Shown here: one piece after another, positions 34,097 through 41,985 of the stretch
How the letters are laid out: each line of letters starts with the position of its first letter
How positions within the stretch are numbered: position 1 is the first letter of the stretch
NCBI GenBank assembly: GCA_001897835.1
Contig: MKUN01000028.1
Coordinates: forward strand, 1-64,000
DNA length: 64,000 bases
Origin: Bacteroidetes bacterium 46-16
GTDB taxonomy: Bacteria > Bacteroidota > Bacteroidia > Chitinophagales > Chitinophagaceae
Reading direction: 5' to 3'
Program-made: the position numbers and the translations under genes
The notes under the pieces: generated by a model
What the model was told of the DNA's origin: nothing
The model's database searches: none
What the model saw: the letters and a program-made list of their open reading frames with translations, nothing else

Positions 34097-34461
34097 ATGA
34101 TACAACCATAGACCCACTATTTACAATTAGATGCACACTGCAAAAAAATAGCCTGAAACCACCTAGCTATATCAAACTACGTACCTACGAACAACGTAGA
34201 ATATGGGCAGAAATGCAACACGTCTATATAATCCTGGGCTGGTTAATGCGTGACCGCATCTTACCCCATTTAGAACTAAAGAAACTGGCTGATGCCGCCA
34301 CTAAATGCTACTTAGAGATAGCTACAACCAATTGTAAGCTATCATTACTGGCTTGTATAGAACTAGATAAGGCTATTGCTAAGTATCAAAAGCAAGCCAT
34401 GGATTTAGAACTATATAGAGTAGTAGCCAACTACCAAAAATTTACCACCCTGCTAAATTGA
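34093..34461 (+). CDS. Early phage protein, 122 aa
   Basis: Helical protein with LRTYEQRRIWAEMQHVYIILGWLMRDRILPHLELKKLADAATKCYLEI; function unknown. Its stop TGA overlaps the TTG start of the sigma-like gene, so it is translationally coupled to it. Confidence 0.6.
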   Translation: MNDTTIDPLFTIRCTLQKNSLKPPSYIKLRTYEQRRIWAEMQHVYIILGWLMRDRILPHLELKKLADAATKCYLEIATTNCKLSLLACIELDKAIAKYQKQAMDLELYRVVANYQKFTTLLN

Positions 34462-35117
34462 ACCGACAAGAAATCCTAACCTACATCTATCAGAGTGATT
34501 ATATCAATGCTACACTAAAAACCATACTAAAGAAATCAGTCGGTGAGCATAAATATTCCTTTTATTATGATGATGCTAAGTCACATTTCTTAGTCTGTGT
34601 TTCCTCAATTAAAGAAGCGACATTATTAAGAGTATTCAATGAAAAAGGCATAAAAGGTATAGAACACTATTGCGCTGGAATAATCAATAACCAATTTGCC
34701 AGTAGTACATCATCCTTTTATAAACAATTCCGCAACCCGAAAGTAGTAACCTGCCAATTATGGAACATTGATAATTACAGAGAACACCTAAAGGATTTTA
34801 CCGTGGATGAATTGTCAGAACAACAAGATGAACTAATACACCAAACATTAAGAAAGCTGGCTGATACACCCGAAGAAGTATTATATGCCCAACATCAGAA
34901 GTGGAAAGATGATAACATAACCAAGATAAAGAACCTACTACTACACCTACCACCTGAATTAGGATTGCACTGTAAAATAATGTTTGAACTATACTACTTC
35001 AAAGATTTAACCTACCAAAAGATAGAAGAAATATCCGGTGTCAATTATCAGACAGTAAGGCTATATGTACAGAAAACATTAAAGCACCTAAAAAAAGAAC
35101 TGAAAACTAATATATAA
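34458..35117 (+). CDS. Sigma-70 region-4-like transcription factor
   Basis: 219 residues from a TTG start. The C terminus (LLLHLPPELGLHCKIMFELYYFKDLTYQKIEEISGVNYQTVRLYVQKTLKHLKKEL) is a sigma region 4 helix-turn-helix of the ECF type; SSFYKQFRN in the middle may be a weak region 2. It could redirect host RNA polymerase to phage promoters. A repeated AT-rich motif found upstream of later genes (35101, 38639, 53897 and others) is a candidate target. Last of a coupled set of early genes. Confidence 0.68.
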   Translation: MNRQEILTYIYQSDYINATLKTILKKSVGEHKYSFYYDDAKSHFLVCVSSIKEATLLRVFNEKGIKGIEHYCAGIINNQFASSTSSFYKQFRNPKVVTCQLWNIDNYREHLKDFTVDELSEQQDELIHQTLRKLADTPEEVLYAQHQKWKDDNITKIKNLLLHLPPELGLHCKIMFELYYFKDLTYQKIEEISGVNYQTVRLYVQKTLKHLKKELKTNI

Positions 35118-35118
35118 G
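35101..35118 (+). promoter_or_regulatory. Candidate phage promoter motif
   Basis: TGAAAACTAATATATAAG, 4 bp before the ATG at 35123; member of a motif family (consensus TGAAAAnTnnATATATAAG) found before several phage genes. Confidence 0.4.
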
Positions 35119-35122
35119 AGAT

Positions 35123-35380
35123 ATGATAACCCTATTAAAAATACTATTAATTGCTTACAGCGTATCAAGAATAGAACCAATCAAATGGTTCTTTGATGCA
35201 TTACACGTAAAGTATGATTTGCTAATTGTACCAGTAGCATCATTACTACTAACCTGTTTCAAATGTTTGAGCCTTTGGATAGGTGTAATATCGGGTCATC
35301 CATACGAAGGAATGATTGCAAGCATAATAGCAACCATCTATGAAAAATACTTTAGCCAATGGGAGAGGAAACTAATTTAA
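35123..35380 (+). CDS. Small membrane protein, 85 aa
   Basis: MITLLKILLIAYSVSRIEPIKWFFD...LLIVPVASLLLTCFKCLSLWIGVISG: two or three hydrophobic segments and a basic C terminus. Overlaps the next gene by 22 bp. It could be a holin-like or exclusion protein; a proper holin is found at 56523. Confidence 0.6.
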   Translation: MITLLKILLIAYSVSRIEPIKWFFDALHVKYDLLIVPVASLLLTCFKCLSLWIGVISGHPYEGMIASIIATIYEKYFSQWERKLI

Positions 35381-35607
35381 AACCTTACAGCGATTACATG
35401 GCTTTAATGCAGTTGATGAAATCAACCATAGCCGACCAAGATACTATTGATAAAGTTGAACACTACTTTAAGCAGTACATAGACCCCTATTTCAGAGGTC
35501 CGATTGTAACCAATTGCACTTGTAGTAATTCAATATCAACCGTGTTTGGAAAACTAAGAACGTGGTTTGAAGCCAACCAAAATACATTTAAACAGGATGA
35601 AGAATAG
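35359..35607 (+). CDS. Unknown phage protein, 82 aa
   Basis: MGEETNLKPYSDYMALMQLMKSTIADQDTIDKVEHYFKQYIDPYF..., acidic C terminus (NTFKQDEE). Overlaps both neighbours; no family recognised. Confidence 0.55.
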   Translation: MGEETNLKPYSDYMALMQLMKSTIADQDTIDKVEHYFKQYIDPYFRGPIVTNCTCSNSISTVFGKLRTWFEANQNTFKQDEE

Positions 35608-35839
35608 AATAAAGCTATTAGCATTAATAAAACAATTGGCTGCACCAAATAACAATTTAGTCGGCCCATTCTTCATTGGTGATTTAGTAGCTGATGCTAT
35701 TGAAATAATAAATGGCGGGTCAGATTTTCAGTTGATATTTTGGATTAATGATTTTGAGTGGAATAGATTATCAGAGGAACTAAATGAAAAAGAAATAGAT
35801 GAACTGATTAGACAGTTTGAACAATTAACAGGGAACTAA
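35597..35839 (+). CDS. Unknown phage protein, 80 aa
   Basis: ATG 35597 (MKNRIKLLALIKQLAAPNNNLVGPFFIGDLVADAIEIINGGSDF) is preferred over the upstream in-frame TTG at 35567. Ends acidic (LNEKEIDELIRQFEQLTGN). Function unknown. Confidence 0.55.
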   Translation: MKNRIKLLALIKQLAAPNNNLVGPFFIGDLVADAIEIINGGSDFQLIFWINDFEWNRLSEELNEKEIDELIRQFEQLTGN

Positions 35840-35855
35840 AAATATAAAACACACT

Positions 35856-36212
35856 ATGGAAAAGAATATGAATCACATAAAGAATAACGCAATTCAAACT
35901 TATGAAATGATTTTGCTTGATACTGTTACATCAGAGAATATAAATAGCTGGTTAAGCGAAATAGGACGTAACATTAATGAATTGGAAGCTAATGAGACAT
36001 ACGCTATGTATGATAAGTTGCTGGATGAAAATTACCTAATAAAATTCAGTGCTGAAACAATTAAGAGAATGAAAGAGAGATTGATGACTGATGTTGTCAA
36101 AATATTGCAGCATTCAATTAGGGACTTGTTTGCAATATCCCAATCTAACCATATTGATATTTATGTGAATAAAGATAAGTACACGATAAAGTTGGTAGAA
36201 AAAGGAGAATAA
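35856..36212 (+). CDS. Unknown phage protein, 118 aa
   Basis: MEKNMNHIKNNAIQTYEMILLDTVTSENINSWLSEIGRNINELE...: helical, no family recognised (a second ATG at 35868 is possible). Last gene before the structured non-coding stretch upstream of terS. Confidence 0.55.
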   Translation: MEKNMNHIKNNAIQTYEMILLDTVTSENINSWLSEIGRNINELEANETYAMYDKLLDENYLIKFSAETIKRMKERLMTDVVKILQHSIRDLFAISQSNHIDIYVNKDKYTIKLVEKGE

Positions 36213-36398
36213 TTACGTTGATTGAATTACCTATTAACCTATCAAAATCTAATCGCTGGAAATGCAAGCCAGTGAAGACTATCAGCTTAATGTAATCAGA
36301 GAGTTACAATAGTCTGGCGGATTTCCGTAATGCCGATTGATTAAACTGGGGGTGGCGCACCAAAATAAACCACACCTACAAAAAATAACCATAACCAA
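36213..36398 (+). promoter_or_regulatory. Structured leader upstream of terS
   Basis: Gene-free stretch with nested pairing: CGCTGG/CCAGTG (36254-36274), a long hairpin AGACTAT/ATAGTCT (36276-36315) enclosing TGTAA/TTACA, then GGCGGATTTCCGTAATG. The last motif recurs in slightly altered form at 57433-57450. Could be a packaging site, RNA regulator or small RNA; the sequence does not decide. Confidence 0.4.
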
Positions 36399-36800
36399 AT
36401 GCCTAAAACTTATGAGATAATAAGCCTACAAAATGATTTGATTGAAAAGATAACCAAAGATGCCTATTCGCCACAAGCTGTATTAGATTACCTAATGACT
36501 GATAAGGGCTATAAACAATCGTATGCCTATGAATTAAGGAAAGATGCCTATGATGCTATCCGTGAAATGCTGAAAGACAATTTGATTGACTTGTATTCCT
36601 TTCAGATGATAAGACTGGAACATAGACTAGTAAAAGCTGATAAGAAAGGAGACGAGCATTTAGCATTGAAGATATTGCAAGAAATGAATAAGATAGGTGG
36701 GTTGTATAAAGAGCGTGTTGAGCATACGGGCAATATCGTGATTAAAACCAAATGGGGCGGTGAAGAAGATGCAAAAGATGACTTTTTCAATATAGACTAG
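36399..36800 (+). CDS. terS: Terminase small subunit-like protein
   Basis: 133 residues. An N-terminal helical part (YSPQAVLDYLMTDKGYKQSYAYELRKDAYDAI) reads as a helix-turn-helix DNA-binding domain, and the C-terminal tail is acidic (GGEEDAKDDFFNID). Size, composition and position just before the large subunit support TerS, which recognises phage DNA for packaging. It is flanked on both sides by non-coding DNA, which may hold the recognition site. Confidence 0.65.
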   Translation: MPKTYEIISLQNDLIEKITKDAYSPQAVLDYLMTDKGYKQSYAYELRKDAYDAIREMLKDNLIDLYSFQMIRLEHRLVKADKKGDEHLALKILQEMNKIGGLYKERVEHTGNIVIKTKWGGEEDAKDDFFNID

Positions 36801-37206
36801 ACCTATAAGCTTTTCCACATTCCGGGCATCAACTAGCCCAGCACAAAACATAGGACTTTCCACTAGTCATAAATCGCTGGAAACATCAGGAAAATCAGCG
36901 TTTACCTCCCTCGCGAGGGAGTAGGGGAGGGGCTAAATGTCAGGGCTAAAATCATTGTGTCAGTGTGTGGGGGGATACAGGGTAAGAGGTATAGATCCTA
37001 ACAATTGCTAACTAATTGCCTATGTCACCAAATCGGTTGAATATGCACTACTGACAGATAGACAGGGCAAGGGTTTCAAGCAATCAATAGGTCTAAACTA
37101 GGTAGTGATAGGTCCGATTTATTTATCATAACGGATATTATAAGGCAAGGGTATTTAGATACCCATCAACTGATATTATCAGTATAAAAATTGACAGTAT
37201 GACAGA
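36801..37206. other. 406-bp non-coding stretch between terS and terL
   Basis: No gene-like frame. It holds the 16-nt perfect palindrome CTCCCTCGCGAGGGAG (36906-36921), the sequence TAGACCTATAA at its left edge (36798-36808), which recurs at 57495-57505, and ATAGGTCTAAACTAG (37087-37101), whose reverse complement is at 57489-57503. A cos or pac site is a reasonable guess; terS-terL gaps are usually short. Confidence 0.45.
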
Positions 37207-38454
37207 GTGGAATTAGTGTTCATTAAGCCCCATCAGAAGCAAAAAGAAGTAATCAAATCATTAGACAATCCCAAGTATCAGAACGTTGTTATTTGCGCTG
37301 GTAGGCAGTCTGGAAAGAGTGCCATAGTTCTCAACTATTGTGTCAAGTATTGTAACGATGATGCAGGCAGAAAAGTATTATGGGTTAGTCCTAAATACAG
37401 TCAGTGTAAAGAGGTATATAATGAGATATTAGATAAGTTTTACCATCCCTTAATAGTCAAATCTCACAAGTGCGGTAAGGGTGAAATGGAAATAGTATTT
37501 AGCAATGGGTCTAAAATACTGTTTCGTTCGGCTGCATCAGGCGATAGTTTAAGAGGCCCTACGGTAAGAGGGATATTAGTCATTGATGAAATGAGAGATA
37601 TTCCACGGGATGTAGTGGATAGCGTGCTATTGCCCATGTTGAATACTGCGGGCAAGGCTCTAAAGGTTATCATCACTTCTACCCCAGCCGGCAAATCTAA
37701 TATACTATATGAATGGTGGTTAAGAGGTAACAGTGATGAATACCCTAACTACATTAGCCATAGGTGGACGTGTTATGATACACCGACTATATCTCCTACT
37801 CTATTAGAAGAAAGAAAGAGAGATACACCTGATGCCATCTTTCGCCAAGAATATTTAGCCGAGTTTGTAGATAGTTCATCTGTCTTTGACAATATAGATG
37901 ATGCATTGGTATTAGAACCAATGAATGAGCCAGTACCAGGTACTTACTATATGGGTGTTGATATTGGGCTTATACGGGATGCCACAGTATGTTGTATCAT
38001 AGATGAAAGTGGCAATTTGGTTAAGTATTATAGATGGGTGGATGACCTTGATACTAACTTTCTTATTGCTGAAATCAATCGGTTAAATGAGAAATGGAAG
38101 TTTAAGAAAGTGATGGTTGAGAGTAATAACCAAGGTGGGCCTGTGATTGATTTGCTACGCAATACGATGAGTAACGTGGTTGAGTTCAACACCAATTCCA
38201 ACTCAAAGCTAACTATTATCAATAACCTGATTAGTCAATTCAAGACTGGTGCAATCAAGTGTGTCAATGATAACCTATTGAGAGATGAACTAGAGAGCTT
38301 TATATTTATTCAAAAGGATGGTGGTTATATGCAATTCCGTGCCGGTACGGGTCACGATGATATAGTAATGAGTTTGGCTATTGCCATTGAATGCTTTTTA
38401 CAACACAAGTTCAATCCTCGCTATCTACGCATTTATGGTGATGACTTCAATTAA
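37207..38454 (+). CDS. terL: Terminase large subunit
   Basis: 415 residues from a GTG start (an ATG nearby is out of frame). ATPase domain: Walker A CAGRQSGKSA (about 30-39), Walker B GILVIDEM (about 125-132), coupling motif TSTPAGKS. RNase H-like nuclease: MGVDIGLIRDATV, MVESNNQGG and GHDDIVMSLA carry the metal-binding acids. It packages DNA into the prohead through the portal and cuts it. Confidence 0.95.
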   Translation: MELVFIKPHQKQKEVIKSLDNPKYQNVVICAGRQSGKSAIVLNYCVKYCNDDAGRKVLWVSPKYSQCKEVYNEILDKFYHPLIVKSHKCGKGEMEIVFSNGSKILFRSAASGDSLRGPTVRGILVIDEMRDIPRDVVDSVLLPMLNTAGKALKVIITSTPAGKSNILYEWWLRGNSDEYPNYISHRWTCYDTPTISPTLLEERKRDTPDAIFRQEYLAEFVDSSSVFDNIDDALVLEPMNEPVPGTYYMGVDIGLIRDATVCCIIDESGNLVKYYRWVDDLDTNFLIAEINRLNEKWKFKKVMVESNNQGGPVIDLLRNTMSNVVEFNTNSNSKLTIINNLISQFKTGAIKCVNDNLLRDELESFIFIQKDGGYMQFRAGTGHDDIVMSLAIAIECFLQHKFNPRYLRIYGDDFN

Positions 38455-38615
38455 AAGTCCTCTCTAAAAGCCTCATAGTATTCCTTACCCCAGTCATTAG
38501 CCACTGCTTTGACATAGGACACTAAATATTCTTCCGCCTGTGATTTAGCATTTACAAGGATGTAATTGATATGCTGGCGGATTTCTTCTTCGGTTAATTC
38601 TTCTGTGTTTGGCAT
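38451..38615 (-). CDS. Small acidic protein, 54 aa, antisense-convergent with terL
   Basis: MPNTEELTEEEIRQHINYILVNAKSQAEEYLVSYVKAVANDWGKEYYEAFREDF: acidic, helical. Its stop overlaps the terL stop on the other strand. It is the only minus-strand gene within the structural module, so it may be expressed in the lysogen. Not similar to the small gene convergent with int. Confidence 0.5.
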   Translation of the reverse strand: MPNTEELTEEEIRQHINYILVNAKSQAEEYLVSYVKAVANDWGKEYYEAFREDF

Positions 38616-38638
38616 AAACAAATATAACCAAAACGACC

Positions 38639-38660
38639 TTTTGAAACTAAATATATACTG
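38639..38660 (+). promoter_or_regulatory. Candidate phage late promoter motif
   Basis: A TTTTGAAA box is followed by ATATATACTG (38651-38660); 45 bp before the tail chaperone ATG. A second AT motif (ATATATAACT) is at 38691. Member of the phage motif family. Confidence 0.45.
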
Positions 38661-38704
38661 TATCGGAAGCCAAAAAAAATACTACAACCGATATATAACT
38701 CTAT

Positions 38705-39412
38705 ATGAAAATAATCAAAGTTAAAGGTCAAGACTTGTCTATTCCAGAAAGCTGGGAAGAAACATCTATCCTACAATGGATTGAACTAACTAAACTACTT
38801 GACAACAAGTATTTAAATGAAGAAGAACTGAACATTGATATGTTAAGTATTCTATGCACTTCAACCAATTACTTCAAAGCTGACAAAGATATTACAGAGG
38901 GTACGTTTATGGACGTATTTGAAACGGCAAAGGAAGAAATATCGCATTTAGTTTCACAAATTCCAATAGCCGTTTTTAATGAGTTAATGGAAACTACTTT
39001 AAATGTCTTTTTAGTAAAAGCAGAAGGACAGGATTTTGACCATTTCACTATTGACGGTAAAGACTATGCTTGGATTAACGGTTACGAGAAATGCACATTA
39101 AATGAGGTATCTACTATTAAACAAGCATTAACGATAGCTAATAAAGTTGACTCATCAGGCAAAGAGGGTATTACTAGGTTGTTACCAATCATATTGAGAC
39201 CTGCCATAGAAAAGTTAGATGCTGAAACTGGTAAAACATGTTGGGAATTAGAAACCCTTGATACTACGAATTTGGAGTTTAGGAGATTATTGCTTTTACA
39301 CAGGCTATCACCAGTTCAGGTTGTGAATAATGTCCGTTTTTTTTTCAATGGATTGACCAAATTGAAAAAGCCTACGCCCCGTTATTCAAAAAGAAAGACG
39401 AAAGTGAAATAA
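38705..39412 (+). CDS. Tail assembly chaperone, unshifted form
   Basis: 235 residues. MKIIKVKGQDLSIPESWEETSILQWIELTKLL... is typical of Bacteroidota phage chaperones with an N-terminal beta strand and helical body. The frame contains a slippery run at 39337-39346; the zero-frame product ends in a basic tail (TPRYSKRKTKVK), while the shifted product gains an acidic domain. This is the G/GT arrangement of tailed phages, in which both forms coat the tape measure during tail assembly. The tape measure here is far downstream. Confidence 0.75.
   Translation: MKIIKVKGQDLSIPESWEETSILQWIELTKLLDNKYLNEEELNIDMLSILCTSTNYFKADKDITEGTFMDVFETAKEEISHLVSQIPIAVFNELMETTLNVFLVKAEGQDFDHFTIDGKDYAWINGYEKCTLNEVSTIKQALTIANKVDSSGKEGITRLLPIILRPAIEKLDAETGKTCWELETLDTTNLEFRRLLLLHRLSPVQVVNNVRFFFNGLTKLKKPTPRYSKRKTKVK
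39340..39346 (+). other. -1 ribosomal frameshift site
   Basis: Nine T's then C (39337-39346) read in zero frame as CGT-TTT-TTT-TTC, giving the canonical X-XXY-YYZ heptamer T-TTT-TTC. Slipping back one base continues as CAA-TGG-ATT-GAC and stays open to 39633. Confidence 0.8.
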
Positions 39413-39633
39413 AGGATATAGATGAATTAGAAGATGAAGAAGCATTAAATGAAGAAGATGAATTTAACGAGAGGTGGCAATGGTTTGAAATCTATGAATT
39501 GCTATCCAAAGGTGACCCCTTAAAATGGGATGCACTCGGTGAATTAAATTATTTGTTCTGTTTAAATCTCTATTCCTACCGAAAGGAGAAAGCTGATTTG
39601 GAGAGCAAAAAAAGGGGTAAGAATCCTGAATAA
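39346..39633 (+). CDS. Tail assembly chaperone, frameshifted extension
   Basis: 95 codons in the -1 frame with no own start: QWIDQIEKAYAPLFKKKDE..., an acidic linker (DIDELEDEEALNEEDEF) and ERWQWFEIYELLSKGDPLKWDALGELNYLFCLNLYSYRKEKA. Fused through the slip site to codons 1-214 it makes a protein of about 309 residues, the GT-like form. The frame is fully open and protein-like, which is strong evidence that it is used. Confidence 0.78.
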   Translation, partial: QWIDQIEKAYAPLFKKKDESEIKDIDELEDEEALNEEDEFNERWQWFEIYELLSKGDPLKWDALGELNYLFCLNLYSYRKEKADLESKKRGKNPE

Positions 39634-39651
39634 AAAACTTATAAACTATCA

Positions 39652-41454
39652 ATGAACGAAACTATCACGCTTAAAAAGCTGGCATTAATGATAAATGAAA
39701 TCGCAGTCGGTCACGATATGGTGAACTACTGCGGTTTTGGTGATAAGCCTGATATGACGGGGGTAAAATTCCCTTATTTATGGATTCAGCCTTATAACTC
39801 AACTGCATTGTGGAGTGATGACACTTCGCAAATGTCGGATATATACTATGGTTTGAACCTTTATGTATATGATAAGATTGATAAAGGTGATGGTAACTTT
39901 TTTGATGTGATTTCTGATTGTGATTTTATCATTAATACGATACTAGCGCACATTACACTACACCCTAAGTATGAAGAATACGAAATTTCAATTGACCAAA
40001 ATACATCGTCTGATATAGTTCTACACGAAACTGATGATGATGCTGCTGGTTGTGTATCAACCGTATATTTTAAAGTTCCTTTCCGCTATTCTAATTGCAA
40101 TATTCCTATTACTCTATTAGGTGACTACACAACCGTATTAAATACAGACATTACTACACACCGATTAGTTGGAGCGCAAGGCCCGATTGGCCCACAAGGC
40201 TTCCAAGGTGATAGAGGATTAGATGGCACTGCTGCTAATGTCGGTGCTACTGGTGCCCAAGGTTATCAGGGAGCTGATGGCTCAATGGGTTATCAGGGTT
40301 TCCAAGGTAGTAACGGTACTGATGGTATGATAGGCTTCCAAGGATTTCAGGGACCGCAAGGAAACGATGGTGCAAATGGTTCACAGGGACCACAAGGCAG
40401 TCAAGGGTTTCAGGGTAACCAAGGAACACAAGGTAATACTGGATTGACTGGTGTTACTGGTTCACAGGGATTTCAGGGTGTGCAAGGTGTAGCGGGTCAA
40501 AATGGATTGAATGGAGCGACTGGATTTCAGGGTTTTCAAGGAACACAAGGAACTAGCGGCATTAACGGTGCAAATGGTATTACTGGTAGCCAAGGTTATC
40601 AGGGATTCCAAGGCAATTCAGGTGTAAACGGTTTGAACGGAGCCACAGGATTTCAGGGCTACCAAGGTAACCAAGGCTTTCAAGGTCCTGCAGGAATTAA
40701 TGGTATTACAGGTTCTATTGGAGCGACTGGTTACCAAGGTTATCAGGGCGCACAAGGCAGCCAAGGTAATAGCGGAATTAATGGTATCACTGGCTCTATC
40801 GGGGCAACGGGTTATCAGGGCTTCCAAGGAACGCAGGGAATTGGAGGAGCAAACGGGCTAATTGGTGCTACGGGCTACCAAGGTTTCCAAGGAACACAAG
40901 GCAATGCAGGGGCAAACGGTTTGAACGGGATAACGGGTTCTATTGGTGCTACGGGCGTGCAAGGATTTCAAGGCACACAGGGTGTCCAAGGTAGTCAAGG
41001 TGCCGCAGGCGGTGGTGGCTTAACAATGCAAATTGCTTACATCTCTACTACCTTTTCAACTTCTACATCATCAGCAACTGATTTCGGTTTAACATTCTCA
41101 ATTGGCGTAGCTGAAACGTGGTATTTTGAAGCTGACTTTATGGGCATCAGCTCTAATAACAGTGGTTGCAAATTTGCCGTTTCATATCCCGCTGGCGCTA
41201 CTGCTACTGGTTGGTTTCTAAATACTGGCTCTACAATAAACACACCCGTATATCAATACTGGACTGCATCAAATGCTTTATGTTCAACTTTTGTTCATAA
41301 TGCTAGTGCCGCATTGGCACCTGATAGAATATGGGGTACAATTAGAGGTGGTGGCTCTAGCGGCTTAGTGTCATTAAAGACGGCTGCATTTGGTTTAGGA
41401 AACGTAATAACTATTTACCCGTATGGGACATTAAAAGCAATCAAGTTAAACTAA
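39652..41454 (+). CDS. Tail protein with collagen-like fibre
   Basis: 600 residues. Residues 1-180 form a compact domain (ITLKKLALMINEIAVGHDMVNYCGFGDKPD...) in the position of a tail terminator/completion protein. From about 180 to 455 runs a collagen-like Gly-x-y tract with many GFQGxQG and GATGYQG units. The last ~145 residues form a beta-rich C1q/TNF-like head (MQIAYISTTFSTSTSSATDFGLTF...). A collagen-like trimer with a globular head suggests a fibre that touches host or surface glycans. The direct fusion to a tail-end domain is unusual. Confidence 0.7.
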   Translation: MNETITLKKLALMINEIAVGHDMVNYCGFGDKPDMTGVKFPYLWIQPYNSTALWSDDTSQMSDIYYGLNLYVYDKIDKGDGNFFDVISDCDFIINTILAHITLHPKYEEYEISIDQNTSSDIVLHETDDDAAGCVSTVYFKVPFRYSNCNIPITLLGDYTTVLNTDITTHRLVGAQGPIGPQGFQGDRGLDGTAANVGATGAQGYQGADGSMGYQGFQGSNGTDGMIGFQGFQGPQGNDGANGSQGPQGSQGFQGNQGTQGNTGLTGVTGSQGFQGVQGVAGQNGLNGATGFQGFQGTQGTSGINGANGITGSQGYQGFQGNSGVNGLNGATGFQGYQGNQGFQGPAGINGITGSIGATGYQGYQGAQGSQGNSGINGITGSIGATGYQGFQGTQGIGGANGLIGATGYQGFQGTQGNAGANGLNGITGSIGATGVQGFQGTQGVQGSQGAAGGGGLTMQIAYISTTFSTSTSSATDFGLTFSIGVAETWYFEADFMGISSNNSGCKFAVSYPAGATATGWFLNTGSTINTPVYQYWTASNALCSTFVHNASAALAPDRIWGTIRGGGSSGLVSLKTAAFGLGNVITIYPYGTLKAIKLN

Positions 41455-41457
41455 CCG

Positions 41458-41982
41458 ATGTTCAATAAAGACTTTAAAACAGGTAATCTTAAAAAAGCTT
41501 TTCAGAAATACGGAGAAGAATTTATTAGACAGCTAATAAAAGAACTTTTGAGTAAGGATAAGAAAGCAACAGGGCAATTAATTAAGTCATTGAGTTTTGA
41601 TATACAACAGGCAGTAGATGGTTATTTCCTGAACATTAGGGCTAATGACTACTTAAAATACGTTGACCAAGGGCGAAAGCCAGGCAAGATGCCACCAGTT
41701 GATAAGATAAAGCAGTGGGTAACTACTAAGCCATCAATAGCAAGGGCAATTACTAAACACAGTAAAGCCATGTCTAAACATGGTAAGTCCATTAAAGACT
41801 TGAATAACCAAGCGGCTTGGGCTATTGCAAAAGGAATAAAGAAGCACGGTATAAAACCGAGTTATGTAATACAAAACACATTATTAAGGATTGAGAAAAT
41901 GAAGATGGATTTAGGGCGGGCGGTTGCGCTAGACCTGAATGAATTTATATATCAAACACTAAAAGAATTTCAAAGAAAATAA
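41458..41982 (+). CDS. HK97 gp10-like tail completion protein
   Basis: 174 residues. ANDYLKYVDQGRKPGKMPPVDKIKQWV is the gp10-type signature (YxxYvdqGrkpG), with a helical N terminus and IKKHGIKPSYVIQNTLL near the end. Such proteins sit at the head-tail connection. It starts 3 bp after the collagen-like gene. Confidence 0.72.
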   Translation: MFNKDFKTGNLKKAFQKYGEEFIRQLIKELLSKDKKATGQLIKSLSFDIQQAVDGYFLNIRANDYLKYVDQGRKPGKMPPVDKIKQWVTTKPSIARAITKHSKAMSKHGKSIKDLNNQAAWAIAKGIKKHGIKPSYVIQNTLLRIEKMKMDLGRAVALDLNEFIYQTLKEFQRK

Positions 41983-41985
41983 TCA

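Noticed and set aside
36801-37206. Group I or II intron between terS and terL
   Set aside because: No conserved catalytic core, no homing endonuclease, and both terminase frames look complete.
40150-41010. Diversity-generating retroelement target in the collagen-like gene
   Set aside because: No reverse transcriptase or template repeat in the prophage; the repeats are simple Gly-x-y units.
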